Made by a program: the position numbers and the translations under genes
Assembly (NCBI RefSeq): GCF_015752315.1
Contig: NZ_JADOVJ010000001.1
Coordinates: 5,386,501-5,450,500, forward strand
Length of the DNA: 64,000 nt
Reading direction: 5' to 3'
Source of the DNA: Nocardioides luteus
GTDB taxonomy: Bacteria; Actinomycetota; Actinomycetes; Propionibacteriales; Nocardioidaceae
Notes under the pieces: model-generated
Seen by the model: only the letters and a program-made list of their open reading frames with translations
What the model was told of the DNA's origin: nothing
The model's database searches: none
Part shown: in pieces, positions 33,344 through 42,028 of the stretch
Layout of the letters: each line of letters opens with the position of its first letter
How positions within the stretch are numbered: the stretch's first letter is position 1

Positions 33344-33928
33344 ATGACGATGTCCCGGGCGAGCGCCATGGCCGCATTGATCCTGTCCGTTGCCCTCGCT
33401 GGTGCCGGCTGCACATCATCAGGCGGCGGCACCTCTCCCGGAACTGACGAGCCGAAGCCCACCCCGTCCGCTTCACCCAGCGAATCGTCTGTTCCTGCGG
33501 ATTGGAAGGTCGCAGCGATCGAGGAGGCTCAGGTCCAGATCCCGCCGGATTGGACGACCGAGCAGGCGGGGAAGTGGACCGTGTCCCTGGTCGCTCCGAA
33601 GGATGACCTCGGGTCGTCCGCTGGGTTCGGGACCTTCCTGTCGGGCGCCCTCGGACCAGGAGACCTCGAGAAGGCCGCCGGGTACGAGAAAGACATTCTC
33701 GTCGAGGACGGGGCCGAGAACCTCAAGCGCCTCCCCGACGTCACAGTCAACGGGTCGGTGTTCTATCACTTCCAATACGAAACCGGTCGCACCTGGAACG
33801 ACAGCTACGGCACCAAGGACGGCGAAAAGCTCATCGAGATCAACTGGGACTTGTCCAAGACCAGCCTCGACCGGAGTGAAGCGGACGCCCTTATCGCCAA
33901 GGTTCTGCCGACGTTCAAACTGCTCTGA
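33344..33928 (+). CDS. LpqN/DUF1795-like lipoprotein
   Basis: 194 residues. Signal peptide AALILSVALAGAGC with lipobox AGAGC, a Ser/Pro/Gly linker, then a domain of about 140 residues (VQIPPDWTTEQAGKWTVSLVAP, VFYHFQYETGRTWN, ADALIAKVLPTFKLL) like the DcrB/LpqN fold. Anchored outside the cytoplasmic membrane. ATG at 33344; an earlier in-frame start lacks a signal sequence. It sits between two WXG-type genes on the other strand; stop codons on both sides share a hairpin with the 33943 gene. Confidence 0.75.
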   Translation: MTMSRASAMAALILSVALAGAGCTSSGGGTSPGTDEPKPTPSASPSESSVPADWKVAAIEEAQVQIPPDWTTEQAGKWTVSLVAPKDDLGSSAGFGTFLSGALGPGDLEKAAGYEKDILVEDGAENLKRLPDVTVNGSVFYHFQYETGRTWNDSYGTKDGEKLIEINWDLSKTSLDRSEADALIAKVLPTFKLL

Positions 33929-33947
33929 CTCCGTCGGCAGAGTCAGA
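33924..33947. terminator. Hairpin joining two convergent stop codons
   Basis: TCTGACTC-cgtcggca-GAGTCAGA, 8-bp stem. Both arms contain a stop codon: TGA of the lipoprotein gene and, on the other strand, TGA of the WXG-type gene. Confidence 0.6.
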
Positions 33948-34329
33948 TCGCGAGGTACTTACCGGGGCCTTGGTTCTTGTTGAAGATGACCAATGGGTTG
34001 CTCATCAGCGCGAGGGCATTGGCGAACTTCTGCGCAGTGACCGCAGCGTCGACGTCAGCCCCTTCGATCGCAACCATGGCGTCGTGGATCGCTTCGCTGG
34101 TCTCATGGAGACCCTTAGCGGTGTCCCCGAGGGAACTGTCGATGTTCTGGTGCCCCTTCCGGACGACAGCCCCTAGCCACTCACCTCGCGAGGAACCTCC
34201 GAACATGCCACCAACGGGATCAGCGAGCTGCTTCCGCGCCTCCAACACGCGTTCGCGTTGGTCGTTCAGGTTCTGCCGCGCTGCGTCAAGCCGCATGGTG
34301 TCGACGCTGACCTGACCGTTCTCACCCAT
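33943..34329 (-). CDS. WXG100-type protein
   Basis: 128 residues, helical hairpin layout. First helix SVDTMRLDAARQNLNDQRERVLEAR is followed by a loop with W51-L-G53 (GEWLGAV) and a second helix (GLHETSEAIHDAMVAIEGADV), then a short hydrophobic tail. Likely secreted as a dimer by a type VII system encoded elsewhere. ATG at 34329, with GGGAGG upstream. First gene on the minus strand of the island; the P450 gene lies just upstream on the same strand, behind a hairpin. Confidence 0.75.
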   Translation of the reverse strand: MGENGQVSVDTMRLDAARQNLNDQRERVLEARKQLADPVGGMFGGSSRGEWLGAVVRKGHQNIDSSLGDTAKGLHETSEAIHDAMVAIEGADVDAAVTAQKFANALALMSNPLVIFNKNQGPGKYLAI

Positions 34330-34355
34330 GGTCCGCCCTCCCGAGGCTTCCGATC

Positions 34356-34372
34356 GCACCCCCGGCGGGTGC
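34356..34372. terminator. Short hairpin between P450 and WXG100 genes
   Basis: GCACCC-CCGGC-GGGTGC. Follows the P450 stop (minus strand) by about 26 bases and could separate the two transcripts. Confidence 0.4.
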
Positions 34373-34397
34373 CTCAGTAGGAGTAGTACACCACGGG

Positions 34398-35687
34398 TCA
34401 CAGGGCGACGGGCAGGGATGCGTAGCCGCGGAGGATGCGGGTGGGGCGGCGTACACCAGCGCCTTCGACGTGCAGGGTGGGGAAGCGTTCGAAGAGCAGG
34501 CGGAGGCCGACGCGGGCTTCGAGGCGGGCGAGGCTGGCGCCGAGGCAGAAGTGGGCGCCGGCGGAGAAGGAGAGGTGCTGGTCGGCGTCGGCCCGGGTGA
34601 TGTCGTACGTGTCGGGGTCCTCGAACACGGACGGGTCGCGGTTGGCTCCGCCTATCACCACGGCGACGGCGGTGCCTCTGGCGACCTCCCTGCCCGCGAC
34701 GCACGTATCCGCGTAGGCCTGGCGGACGGTGGCCATGACGGGCGGGTCCCAGCGCAGGGTCTCCTCGACGACACCGTCGACGAGCGACGCATCGGCGAGA
34801 AACAGCGCCTGCTGCTCCGGGTGCGCATCGAGGGCGGCGACGGCGTTGCCGATCAGGTTGACGGTGGTCTCGAAACCCGCCGCCAGGACCAGGAGCCCGA
34901 GGGCGTGGAGCTCGATGTCGTCGAGGTCGCCGGCGATCACCAGGGCGCTGAGGAGGTCGTCGCCGGGGTCGGAGCGGAGGCGGCGTACGTGGTCCTCGAA
35001 CCAGTGGTGGAGCGAGCGCATCGCGGCCTCGACCCGCGCGTAGTCCCCCCACGACAGCCCGGGGTCGAGGATCGCGGCGGCCTGGTCGCCCCAGCGCAGG
35101 ATGTCCGCCCGGTCGGAGTCGGGCACGCCCAGCAGCTCGGCGATGACGGCGATCGGGAGCTTCGCGGCGTACTCCTCGATGATGTCGACCCGCCCCTCGC
35201 GCGGGTCGATCTCGTCGAGCAGGTCGCCGGCGACCGCGGTGACCATCTCGGCCATGGAGCTGATCCGGCGGGCGGTGAAAGCCTTCGAGACGTGCTTGCG
35301 GTAGCGGGTGTGCAGCGGCGGGTCGACCGCAAGCATCGACGGCGGGTCGACCGGGCCCAGTGCATCGGGCGCGCTCACCTTGCCGAGCAGCCACCGCAGC
35401 GGCACCGGGAGCTCGCCCTGGCCGTCACCGACGCCGAAGTCGCTGCTGCGCAGGATCTCGTTGGCGGCGGCGTACGAGACGGTGCCGGCCATGAACGGGT
35501 TCACGTGGATCGGGCCTCGGGCTCGCAGCCGGCCGTAGTCCGGCACCTCACGCGACCACATCAGCTCGGCGAGCGGGTCACCGCGCCTCGACGCGAGGCT
35601 CAGCACCGCTCGGTTGATGCCCTGGGAGAGCGCCCAGCGGGCGTACGACCTCCCTCGCTCGATCGGTCGCAGATCAAGCCGAGGCAT
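34398..35687 (-). CDS. Cytochrome P450
   Basis: 429 residues, soluble bacterial P450. I-helix motif AAGFETT, K-helix EETLR, and the heme-binding loop FSAGAHFCLG with the Cys thiolate near residue 380. It oxidises an organic substrate with electrons from a ferredoxin; neither ferredoxin nor reductase is encoded nearby. Start ATG overlaps the 101-residue upstream gene by 14 bases. No biosynthetic cluster surrounds it, so a catabolic or steroid/lipid role is as likely as natural-product tailoring. Confidence 0.93.
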   Translation of the reverse strand: MPRLDLRPIERGRSYARWALSQGINRAVLSLASRRGDPLAELMWSREVPDYGRLRARGPIHVNPFMAGTVSYAAANEILRSSDFGVGDGQGELPVPLRWLLGKVSAPDALGPVDPPSMLAVDPPLHTRYRKHVSKAFTARRISSMAEMVTAVAGDLLDEIDPREGRVDIIEEYAAKLPIAVIAELLGVPDSDRADILRWGDQAAAILDPGLSWGDYARVEAAMRSLHHWFEDHVRRLRSDPGDDLLSALVIAGDLDDIELHALGLLVLAAGFETTVNLIGNAVAALDAHPEQQALFLADASLVDGVVEETLRWDPPVMATVRQAYADTCVAGREVARGTAVAVVIGGANRDPSVFEDPDTYDITRADADQHLSFSAGAHFCLGASLARLEARVGLRLLFERFPTLHVEGAGVRRPTRILRGYASLPVAL

Positions 35688-35979
35688 CGGCCAGCTCCTC
35701 GCTGAACTCGTGGGTGCCGATCCGTCCCATCAGCGGTGCCAGGTCGGCCAGCAGGTCGGCGAAGGCGGCCTCGTAGTCCTCCTGCGACAGCGCCGGGTCG
35801 AGCTGCGCCTGGAACCGGATCCGCCACCGGTGGCGTAGGGCCTGGGCCAGGCGCTCCGGGGTGCCGAAGGCCTCTGCATAGGCCGGCGACCACGGCAGCC
35901 TGCGGGCGAAGCCGGTACGCAGCTCCTCCTCCGCCTCGTTCAGCAGGCGGTAACGCTCGTGGGTCTGGCTCCAGGTCAT
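35674..35979 (-). CDS. Small unknown protein coupled to P450
   Basis: 101 residues, helical and charged (MTWSQTHERYRLLNEAEEEL, LSQEDYEAAFADLLADLAPL). No family named, though similar MTWSQTHERY openings occur in actinobacteria. ATG at 35979 preceded by GGTGAGGA; a GTG three codons earlier overlaps that site. Overlaps the P450 start by 14 bases, so co-translated; it may be a helper of the P450, by position only. Confidence 0.65.
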   Translation of the reverse strand: MTWSQTHERYRLLNEAEEELRTGFARRLPWSPAYAEAFGTPERLAQALRHRWRIRFQAQLDPALSQEDYEAAFADLLADLAPLMGRIGTHEFSEELADASA

Positions 35980-36067
35980 GGTCCTCACCGTCCGTCGTCG
36001 TTGGGATGGGTTCGACGCTACGGATCGGCGACGGCCGGGCGCATCGGACGAGGGCAGGCACCTGCGT

Positions 36068-36083
36068 TCCTACCGTGGTAGGA
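36068..36083. promoter_or_regulatory. 7-2-7 inverted repeat upstream of two-component genes
   Basis: TCCTACC-GT-GGTAGGA. Two heptamers separated by two bases are the arrangement bound by NarL/LuxR-type response regulators, and the downstream operon encodes one. TAGACT at 36130-36135 is a likely -10 box placing the mRNA start at the kinase ATG. Confidence 0.5.
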
Positions 36084-36142
36084 GAGTCGCCACCTGCCGT
36101 GGTCGGATGCGACGCGACTCACGCGTTTCTAGACTGAACGGC

Positions 36143-37345
36143 ATGAGTGTCCAGGACTCCGCTCGCGATGTGCGTGACTTCCTGGAACGGCGCTGCCGCA
36201 GCAAGAATCTCGACATCCCCTGGTGGGCCCCGCTGCTGTCGGCGTTCGGCCTCGTCGCGATGGTCACGGTGGCCGTGCTCCAGCGCGAGGCCGCCGCCGA
36301 CATGGTCGCCGCCGGCCTGGTCGTCGTCGTCCCGTCGCTGAGCATCTTCTTCATCCCGAACACCGGCGAGTGGCTCAAGAACCACATGTGGGTCGTCGAC
36401 CTCCTGCCGACCCTGGCCGGGTCGGCCTGGCTGATGTCGCAGCCCGCCTCCGCGTTCTGGCCGCAGCACGACTTCGCGCCGGCGGTGCTGGTCCCGCTCA
36501 CTCTCGAGATGGTCGTCCGTGAGGGCTTCCGGACCGGGACCCTCTATGCGATCGCCTCGGCCGTGGTGATGAGGATCTTCGCCTCCGACACACCCAGCGG
36601 TGTCGGGGTCCATTTTCTGCTGCTCTTCGTCGGCTGGATCCTCGGACTGCTGATCCTCGCCCAGATGCGGGCGCTGCGCGCCGAACGGCAGGCGCGGTCG
36701 CAGGAGCACGCCCGCGCGACCGAGGCCGAGCGCACCCGCATCGCCCGCGAGATCCACGATCTCGTCGGGCACTCGCTCTCGATCACCCTGCTCCACCTGA
36801 CCGCCGCGCGACGCTCGGTCGCCGAGGGCGACGACCCGGACGAGGCGGTGTCCGCGCTCACCGAGGCGGAGGCCGTCGGACGCCGGGCGATGGCCGAGAT
36901 CCGGCGTACGATCGGGGTGCTGTCGACCTCCGGCCCCGGGACGGCGCCGCTCCCCGGGGCCGCGGACGTGGTCCGGCTCGTGGAGGAGGGCCGGAGCGCG
37001 GGGCAGACGATCACGTTCGCCTCCTCCGGCGACCTCACCCGCATCGACGCCGGCGTCGGGCTGGGCATCTACCGGATCCTGCAGGAGTCGCTCGCCAACG
37101 CCATCCGGCACGCGCCCGGGGCGCCGGTCTCGGTCTCGCTGGCGGTCGCGGACGGCGTACGTCTCTCCGTGGAGAACCCGATCGTCGGCACCCGGCGCGG
37201 GGTCGGCGAGGGGTCCGGGCTGGCCGGGATGGCCGCCCGCGCCGAGCAGCTCCGCGGCCGGTTGTCGGCCGGGGCCGAGGAGTCGATGTGGAAGGTTGAC
37301 CTCGTGATCCCGCCGCACTGTCTCGTACGCAAGGCTCTCGCATGA
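36143..37345 (+). CDS. Sensor histidine kinase (HisKA_3/NarL type)
   Basis: 400 residues. Five to six membrane helices (about 28-175) form the sensor with little outside the membrane. The HisKA_3 box EAERTRIAREIHDLVGHSLS has the phospho-acceptor His near residue 203. HATPase_c motifs follow (GIYRILQESLANAIRHAPG with the N-box, GEGSGLAGMAARAEQL). No ribosome site; probably leaderless. The stop overlaps the regulator's ATG by four bases. Signal unknown; membrane-embedded sensors of this class often detect envelope stress or antibiotics. Confidence 0.9.
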   Translation: MSVQDSARDVRDFLERRCRSKNLDIPWWAPLLSAFGLVAMVTVAVLQREAAADMVAAGLVVVVPSLSIFFIPNTGEWLKNHMWVVDLLPTLAGSAWLMSQPASAFWPQHDFAPAVLVPLTLEMVVREGFRTGTLYAIASAVVMRIFASDTPSGVGVHFLLLFVGWILGLLILAQMRALRAERQARSQEHARATEAERTRIAREIHDLVGHSLSITLLHLTAARRSVAEGDDPDEAVSALTEAEAVGRRAMAEIRRTIGVLSTSGPGTAPLPGAADVVRLVEEGRSAGQTITFASSGDLTRIDAGVGLGIYRILQESLANAIRHAPGAPVSVSLAVADGVRLSVENPIVGTRRGVGEGSGLAGMAARAEQLRGRLSAGAEESMWKVDLVIPPHCLVRKALA

Positions 37346-38037
37346 CGCCGGTCAGCCCCGCCGCCAGCAACACAGCGTCGGCGATCCGGGTGATCGTGGT
37401 CGACGACCAGGAGCTCGTACGCAGCGGCCTGCGCCGCATCCTGCGACGGCGCGACGGGTTGGAGATCGTCGCCGAGTGCGGGGACGGCTCCGAGGTGGTC
37501 GCGGCGCTCGAGGCCAACCCGGCCGACGTCGTCGTCATGGACCTCCGGATGCGGCAGGTCGACGGGATCACGGCCACCGGCCTGGTGCGGGCGCTGCCGG
37601 AGGCTCCGCCGGTGCTGGTGCTGACCACGTTCGACGAGGACGAGCTCGTCTCCGGCGCCCTCCGCGCGGGCGCCGCCGGCTTCATCCTCAAGGACTCACC
37701 CGCCGAGGAGCTGGTCATGGCCGTACGCTCCGTCGCCCTCGGCGACGCCTGGCTCGATCCCGCCATCACCGGCCGGGTCCTGGCCACCTACCGTTCCGCG
37801 GTCGCTCTGCCGGCGTCGAGGGCTGTCGAGGTCTCCGAGCTCACCGACCGTGAGCTCGAGGTGCTCCGCGGCCTCGCCTCCGGCTGGACCAACTCCGAGA
37901 TCGCCGAGCGGCTCGTCATCTCCGAGCTCACGGTGAAGTCCCACATCGGCCGCATCTTCGCCAAGCTCGACCTCCGCGACCGCGCCGCCGCCATCGTCTT
38001 CGCGTACGACCACGGCATCGTCCGGCCGGCGATCTGA
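37342..38037 (+). CDS. LuxR/NarL-family response regulator
   Basis: 231 residues. Receiver domain with acidic pair D21-D22, phospho-acceptor D67 (VVVMDLRM), Thr in LTTFDEDE, and Lys in FILKDSPAEEL. C-terminal HTH: LTDRELEVLRGLASGWTNSEIAERLVISELTVKSHIGRIF. Paired with the kinase through a 4-base overlap (ATGA). Probably binds the 7-2-7 repeat upstream of the operon. A large structured repeat follows its stop. Confidence 0.93.
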   Translation: MTPVSPAASNTASAIRVIVVDDQELVRSGLRRILRRRDGLEIVAECGDGSEVVAALEANPADVVVMDLRMRQVDGITATGLVRALPEAPPVLVLTTFDEDELVSGALRAGAAGFILKDSPAEELVMAVRSVALGDAWLDPAITGRVLATYRSAVALPASRAVEVSELTDRELEVLRGLASGWTNSEIAERLVISELTVKSHIGRIFAKLDLRDRAAAIVFAYDHGIVRPAI

Positions 38038-38051
38038 AGGAGCGCCCCGCC

Positions 38052-38165
38052 GGTCGAGCCGCGAGCGCCAGCGAGCGTGTCGAGACCAACACAGTCATCT
38101 GCGCTCGATGGGACTGTGTTGGTCTCGACACGGATTCGTTCGTTCCTCACGAATCCGGCTCGACC
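38052..38165. repeat. Structured intergenic repeat with three nested stems
   Basis: Outer stem GGTCGAGCCG (38052-38061) pairs with CGGCTCGACC (38156-38165). Inside are a perfect 21-bp stem (38076-38096 with 38112-38132; core TCGAGACCAACACAG) and a third hairpin GGATTCGT...ACGAATCC (38132-38156). Together they can fold as a branched, cloverleaf-like structure. It lies between the convergent response regulator and RecQ genes, so it can also terminate both transcripts. The GTCGAGACC core links it to the repeat at 20064. Confidence 0.7.
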
Positions 38166-38177
38166 AGCGAAGGTGAA

Positions 38178-40262
38178 TCAGGTGGTCGTCGCCAGCACCA
38201 ACGGGCTCACCGAGCCGGCGTCGGCGTCGAGGAGAGCGCGGGCCGCGAGGGTGATGGTCCAGCCGGTCGCGACGCGGTCGTCGACGAGCAGTACGTCAGC
38301 ACCCGGCGGGACCTCGGCGTGGAGCGAGAACCGGCGGCCGACGGCGGCGACGCGCTGGGCGGAGTTGGAGGCGCCGTGACCGGGACCGATGTCGGGGTCG
38401 ACGATGGACCACGAGCCGAGGACGGGGACGCGGAGGTAGCGCGAGAGACCGTCGGCGAAGTCGCGGGTCAGGGTGGGGCGGGTCGCCGACTCGACGTAGA
38501 CGATGCCGCCCACGCGTGGCTTCCAGTCGCCCAGCACCTCGACGACCGCCTTCACCAGCGGCACCGGCACCGGACCGTCCTGGGCGGGCTCACGGAAGAG
38601 GTCACGCAGCGCCTGGCCGTAACCGAGGTCGGTCAGCCGCGCGACCGCACGCCCTTCGAGCGGCCCCTCCTTGATCTTGCCCTTGAGCGAGATGCCGAGC
38701 CGGTCGAGGCCGGTCGGCCACATCTTCTTCGGCTCCACGACGACCCCGGGCCGCGACAGCCGGGCCGACGCCTCCTGGACCGCCCCCTCGGAGACCGCCG
38801 AGGTCACCGCGAAGCCGCCGCAGTTGTCGCACCGACCGCAGTCGACGGCGCCGGGGTCGTCGAGCTGCTCGCGCAGGAACCGCATCCGGCACTGGTCCGT
38901 CGAGATGTAGGCGAGCATCGCGTCCTGCTCGCGGCGCCGAGCCTCCGCGACCCGCGCATAGCGCTCCGCGTCGTAGTCCCACGGGACACCGGTCGCCTCC
39001 CAGCCACCGCCGACCCGGCGGGCGGCGCCGTCGACGTCGAGCACCTTGAGCATCTGCTCGAGGCGTGAGCGGGACAGGTCGACGTACGTCTCCAGCGCCT
39101 GGGTCGACAGCGCCCGCCCTGCCTCGGAGAGGACACCCAGGGTCTGCCGCACCTGCTCCTCGCGCGGGAAGGCGAGCGAGGCGAAGTAGGCCCAGATGTC
39201 GCGGTCCTCGACACCGGGGAGCAGCACGACGGAGGCGTCCGAGGTGCCGCGGCCGGCACGGCCCACCTGCTGGTAGTAGGAGACCGGGGAGGAGGGCGCA
39301 CCCATGTTGACCACGAACCCGAGCGTGGCGTCGAAGCCCATCCCGAGCGCCGAGGTCGCCACCAGCGCCTTGACCTTCCCGGCGGCCAGCGACTCCTCCA
39401 GCTCCGCCCGCTCGGCGGCCTCCGTGCGTCCGGAGTAGGCGGCGACGTCGTGACCGCGCGAGCGCAGGTAGTCGGCGATCTCCTCCGTCGCGGCCACGGT
39501 CAGGCAGTAGACGATGCCCGATCCGGGCTGCTCGGAAAGGTGGTCGGAGAGCCAGGCCAGCCGCTGCTCCGGGGTCTTCAGCGAGACCACCGCGAGCCGC
39601 AGGGACTCGCGGTCCAACGATCCTCGAAGCACCAGGACTCCCGAACCCATCTGCTCGGCGACGTCCGCGGTCACCCGGGAGTTGGCGGTCGCGGTCGTCG
39701 CGAGCACCGGAATCCCGGTGGGAAGGTCGGCCAGCAGCGTACGGATCCGACGGTAGTCGGGCCGGAAGTCGTGCCCCCAGTCGGAGATGCAGTGGGCCTC
39801 GTCGACCACCAGCAGGCCGCACTCGGCGGCCAACCGAGGCAGCACCGCATCGCGGAACTTCGGGTTGTTGAGCCGCTCGGGGGAGACCAGCAGGACGTCC
39901 ACCTCGCCCGCATGGATGGCCTCCTCGATCGAGACCCAGTCCTCGGGGTTGGTCGAGTTGATCGTCACCGCCCGGATCCCGGCCCGCTGCGCGGCCGCGA
40001 TCTGGTTGCGCATCAGCGCGAGCAGCGGCGAGACGATCACGGTCGGCCCCAGGCCGGCCTCACGCAGCAGCAGCGTCGCCACGAAGTAGACCGCCGACTT
40101 CCCCCAGCCGGTCTTCTGCACGACCAGCGCGCGACGGCGGTCGACCGCGAGCGCCGAGATCGCCGACCACTGGTCCTCGCGCAGAGTCGCATCCGGGCGC
40201 CCCACGAGGGCGCGCAGATGCGCCTCGGCACGAGCACGTACGTCAGTGGCGGGATCAGTCAT
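38178..40262 (-). CDS. RecQ-family DNA helicase fused to a phosphoribosyltransferase-like domain
   Basis: 694 residues. Helicase core: Walker A QKTGWGKS near residue 50, DEAHCISDWGHDFRPDYRRI near 156, and motif VI QQVGRAGRG. The RecQ zinc-binding region ends DCGRCDNC. Instead of an HRDC domain the C-terminus (from about 560) ends with LLVDDRVATGWTITLAARALLDAD, the PRPP-loop form of phosphoribosyltransferases (ComF-like). DNA repair or recombination helicase; what the transferase domain does is unknown. ATG at 40262; 27 bases after the ABC-F stop on the same strand. Confidence 0.88.
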   Translation of the reverse strand: MTDPATDVRARAEAHLRALVGRPDATLREDQWSAISALAVDRRRALVVQKTGWGKSAVYFVATLLLREAGLGPTVIVSPLLALMRNQIAAAQRAGIRAVTINSTNPEDWVSIEEAIHAGEVDVLLVSPERLNNPKFRDAVLPRLAAECGLLVVDEAHCISDWGHDFRPDYRRIRTLLADLPTGIPVLATTATANSRVTADVAEQMGSGVLVLRGSLDRESLRLAVVSLKTPEQRLAWLSDHLSEQPGSGIVYCLTVAATEEIADYLRSRGHDVAAYSGRTEAAERAELEESLAAGKVKALVATSALGMGFDATLGFVVNMGAPSSPVSYYQQVGRAGRGTSDASVVLLPGVEDRDIWAYFASLAFPREEQVRQTLGVLSEAGRALSTQALETYVDLSRSRLEQMLKVLDVDGAARRVGGGWEATGVPWDYDAERYARVAEARRREQDAMLAYISTDQCRMRFLREQLDDPGAVDCGRCDNCGGFAVTSAVSEGAVQEASARLSRPGVVVEPKKMWPTGLDRLGISLKGKIKEGPLEGRAVARLTDLGYGQALRDLFREPAQDGPVPVPLVKAVVEVLGDWKPRVGGIVYVESATRPTLTRDFADGLSRYLRVPVLGSWSIVDPDIGPGHGASNSAQRVAAVGRRFSLHAEVPPGADVLLVDDRVATGWTITLAARALLDADAGSVSPLVLATTT

Positions 40263-40289
40263 GCACCCAGGTCTACCAGGGACCACCGA

Positions 40290-41918
40290 CTACTTTCCCA
40301 GCGCCGACGTCGGCCAGTCAGCGAGATCGGCGAGCATCTGCCGGTCGTGCGTAGCCACGACGACCGCTGCCGACGTGGCCCGCAGCGCAGCCGTGAGCTC
40401 GTCCACCAGCCCGGCAGAGAGATGGTTCGTCGGCTCGTCCAGGATCAGCAGATGCGGTCGCGAGGCCAGCCGCAGCGCCAGCTCGAGCCGACGCTGCTGC
40501 CCCTGGGACAGCCGCGACGCAGGCGTACGCCGCGCCTCCGCGTCCATCAGCCCCGTCGACCGGAGCGAGACGAGCGCCCGCTCGGGCACCACCCCGGCGG
40601 CGACCAGACGTCCGCAGTGCTGTGCATAGACCTCGGCCGCGGTCAGCCCCGGCGCCCAGGCCGGCTCCTCCTGTCCGACCAGCGCCACTCGCGCCCCCGG
40701 CGAGACCCACACCGAGCCCGCCGAAGGAGCGAGCCCGCCGCCCAGCACCTGCAGCAACGTCGACTTACCCGCCCCGTTCGGACCGGTCACGAGCAGCCGC
40801 TCGCCGGCGTCGAGAGCGAGCGAGACGGGCGCGGACAGCCGACCGAAGACCTTGATGTCATCAGCCCGCAGCAGCGTGCCCCCGACATCCGACGGGAGCG
40901 ACGGAAACTGCAGCGACGCCGGCGGCTCCGGCACGGAGATGCGGTGCGCCTCGAGCGCCGCGAGGTCTCGGTTGAAGGAGCGCACCAACCCGGGAGCGCG
41001 GGTCTGTCGCTGATGCTTCCCGGTCCCCTTGGGTGGGCGCCAGCCCGTGCTCAGCCGGTCCCGGGCCGCCGAGACCGAGTCCTGCAGCCGCCGGTGCTCC
41101 TCCTGCTGAGCCGCGAAGTCCTGCTCCCAGCACTCACGTTCGCGCCGCCGGCCCTCCTGCCAGCCCTGATAGCCACCGGCGTACGTCCGCGCCCGGCCGT
41201 CCTCGCTCGGGTCCAGGTCGAGGAACTCGACGGCGGTGTCCCGCAGCAGGAGACGGTCGTGGGAGACCAGGACGACCCCGCCGGCATGGCTCCGGATCCG
41301 CTCGGTCAGGAACGCCAGCCCCGAGGCGTCCAGATGGTTGGTCGGCTCGTCGAGCACGAGCAGGTCGTGGTGCGCTCCGAGCAGGCAGGCCAGCCGCACC
41401 CGGTAGCGCTGCCCGACCGACAGGGTCGCCAGCTCCCGAGTGTGGTCGGTGCACGCACCGAGTGCCTCCAGCGCGATCTGCACCCGGCGCTCGGCGTCCC
41501 AGGCGTCCAGCGCCGTCGCGCGCTCCAGCGCGACGGCGTACGTCCCTGCGGAGTCCGACGGATCCTCGGTGAGCGCCGCAGCAGCGTCGTCGAGCGCCCG
41601 GAGCGCGTCGTGGGACTCCGCCAGCGCGGCGGAGGTGAGGGTGCCGACGGTGTCCCCAGGACGTACGTCCAGGGCTTGGTGGGCGATCCCGAGACTGCCG
41701 TGCCGCTGAACACGCCCGGAGTCGGGGACGAGCAGTCCGGCCAGGACGTGGAGCAGTGTGGTCTTGCCGCGGCCGTTCTCGCCGACGACGGCCAGCCGGG
41801 ACCGGTTGGCGGCGGAGACGGTCAGGGAGACGCCGCGCAGGACGGAGCGACCGCCACGGGTGACCGAGATGTCCTCGGCGCGCAGGTGGGCAGAGGTGTG
41901 ATGGGTCTGTACAGACAC
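40290..41918 (-). CDS. ABC-F ATPase, likely ribosome protection (antibiotic resistance) type
   Basis: 542 residues with two ABC ATPase units and no membrane domain. Unit 1: Walker [10 protein letters not shown], signature [20 protein letters not shown]. Unit 2: GPNGAGKST, signature [20 protein letters not shown]. The inter-domain linker (about 260-330, Arg/Glu-rich) reaches the ribosomal P-site/peptidyl-transferase centre in this family. Related proteins give resistance to macrolides, lincosamides or streptogramins. A leader peptide with an Arg-Leu-Arg motif lies upstream, consistent with drug-induced attenuation. GTG start, with GGAAG about 10 bases upstream. Confidence 0.88.
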   Translation of the reverse strand: MSVQTHHTSAHLRAEDISVTRGGRSVLRGVSLTVSAANRSRLAVVGENGRGKTTLLHVLAGLLVPDSGRVQRHGSLGIAHQALDVRPGDTVGTLTSAALAESHDALRALDDAAAALTEDPSDSAGTYAVALERATALDAWDAERRVQIALEALGACTDHTRELATLSVGQRYRVRLACLLGAHHDLLVLDEPTNHLDASGLAFLTERIRSHAGGVVLVSHDRLLLRDTAVEFLDLDPSEDGRARTYAGGYQGWQEGRRRERECWEQDFAAQQEEHRRLQDSVSAARDRLSTGWRPPKGTGKHQRQTRAPGLVRSFNRDLAALEAHRISVPEPPASLQFPSLPSDVGGTLLRADDIKVFGRLSAPVSLALDAGERLLVTGPNGAGKSTLLQVLGGGLAPSAGSVWVSPGARVALVGQEEPAWAPGLTAAEVYAQHCGRLVAAGVVPERALVSLRSTGLMDAEARRTPASRLSQGQQRRLELALRLASRPHLLILDEPTNHLSAGLVDELTAALRATSAAVVVATHDRQMLADLADWPTSALGK

Positions 41919-42010
41919 GAAAGTGAACTTCCAGCTCGCGTACGGGAGCCGGGAAGCGAGAGGCAGCTACCCGGCAGATGGCCGGACAGCGGCGTGAGTA
42001 TGCCTCGAAG

Positions 42011-42028
42011 CGCCGCCGTCAGGCGGCG
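42011..42028 (-). promoter_or_regulatory. Attenuator-type hairpin at the leader stop codon
   Basis: CGCCGCC-TGAC-GGCGGCG on the minus strand. The stop codon of the leader peptide is in the loop. Stalling of a ribosome on the leader would prevent this stem from forming, a usual design for antibiotic-induced attenuation. Confidence 0.5.
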
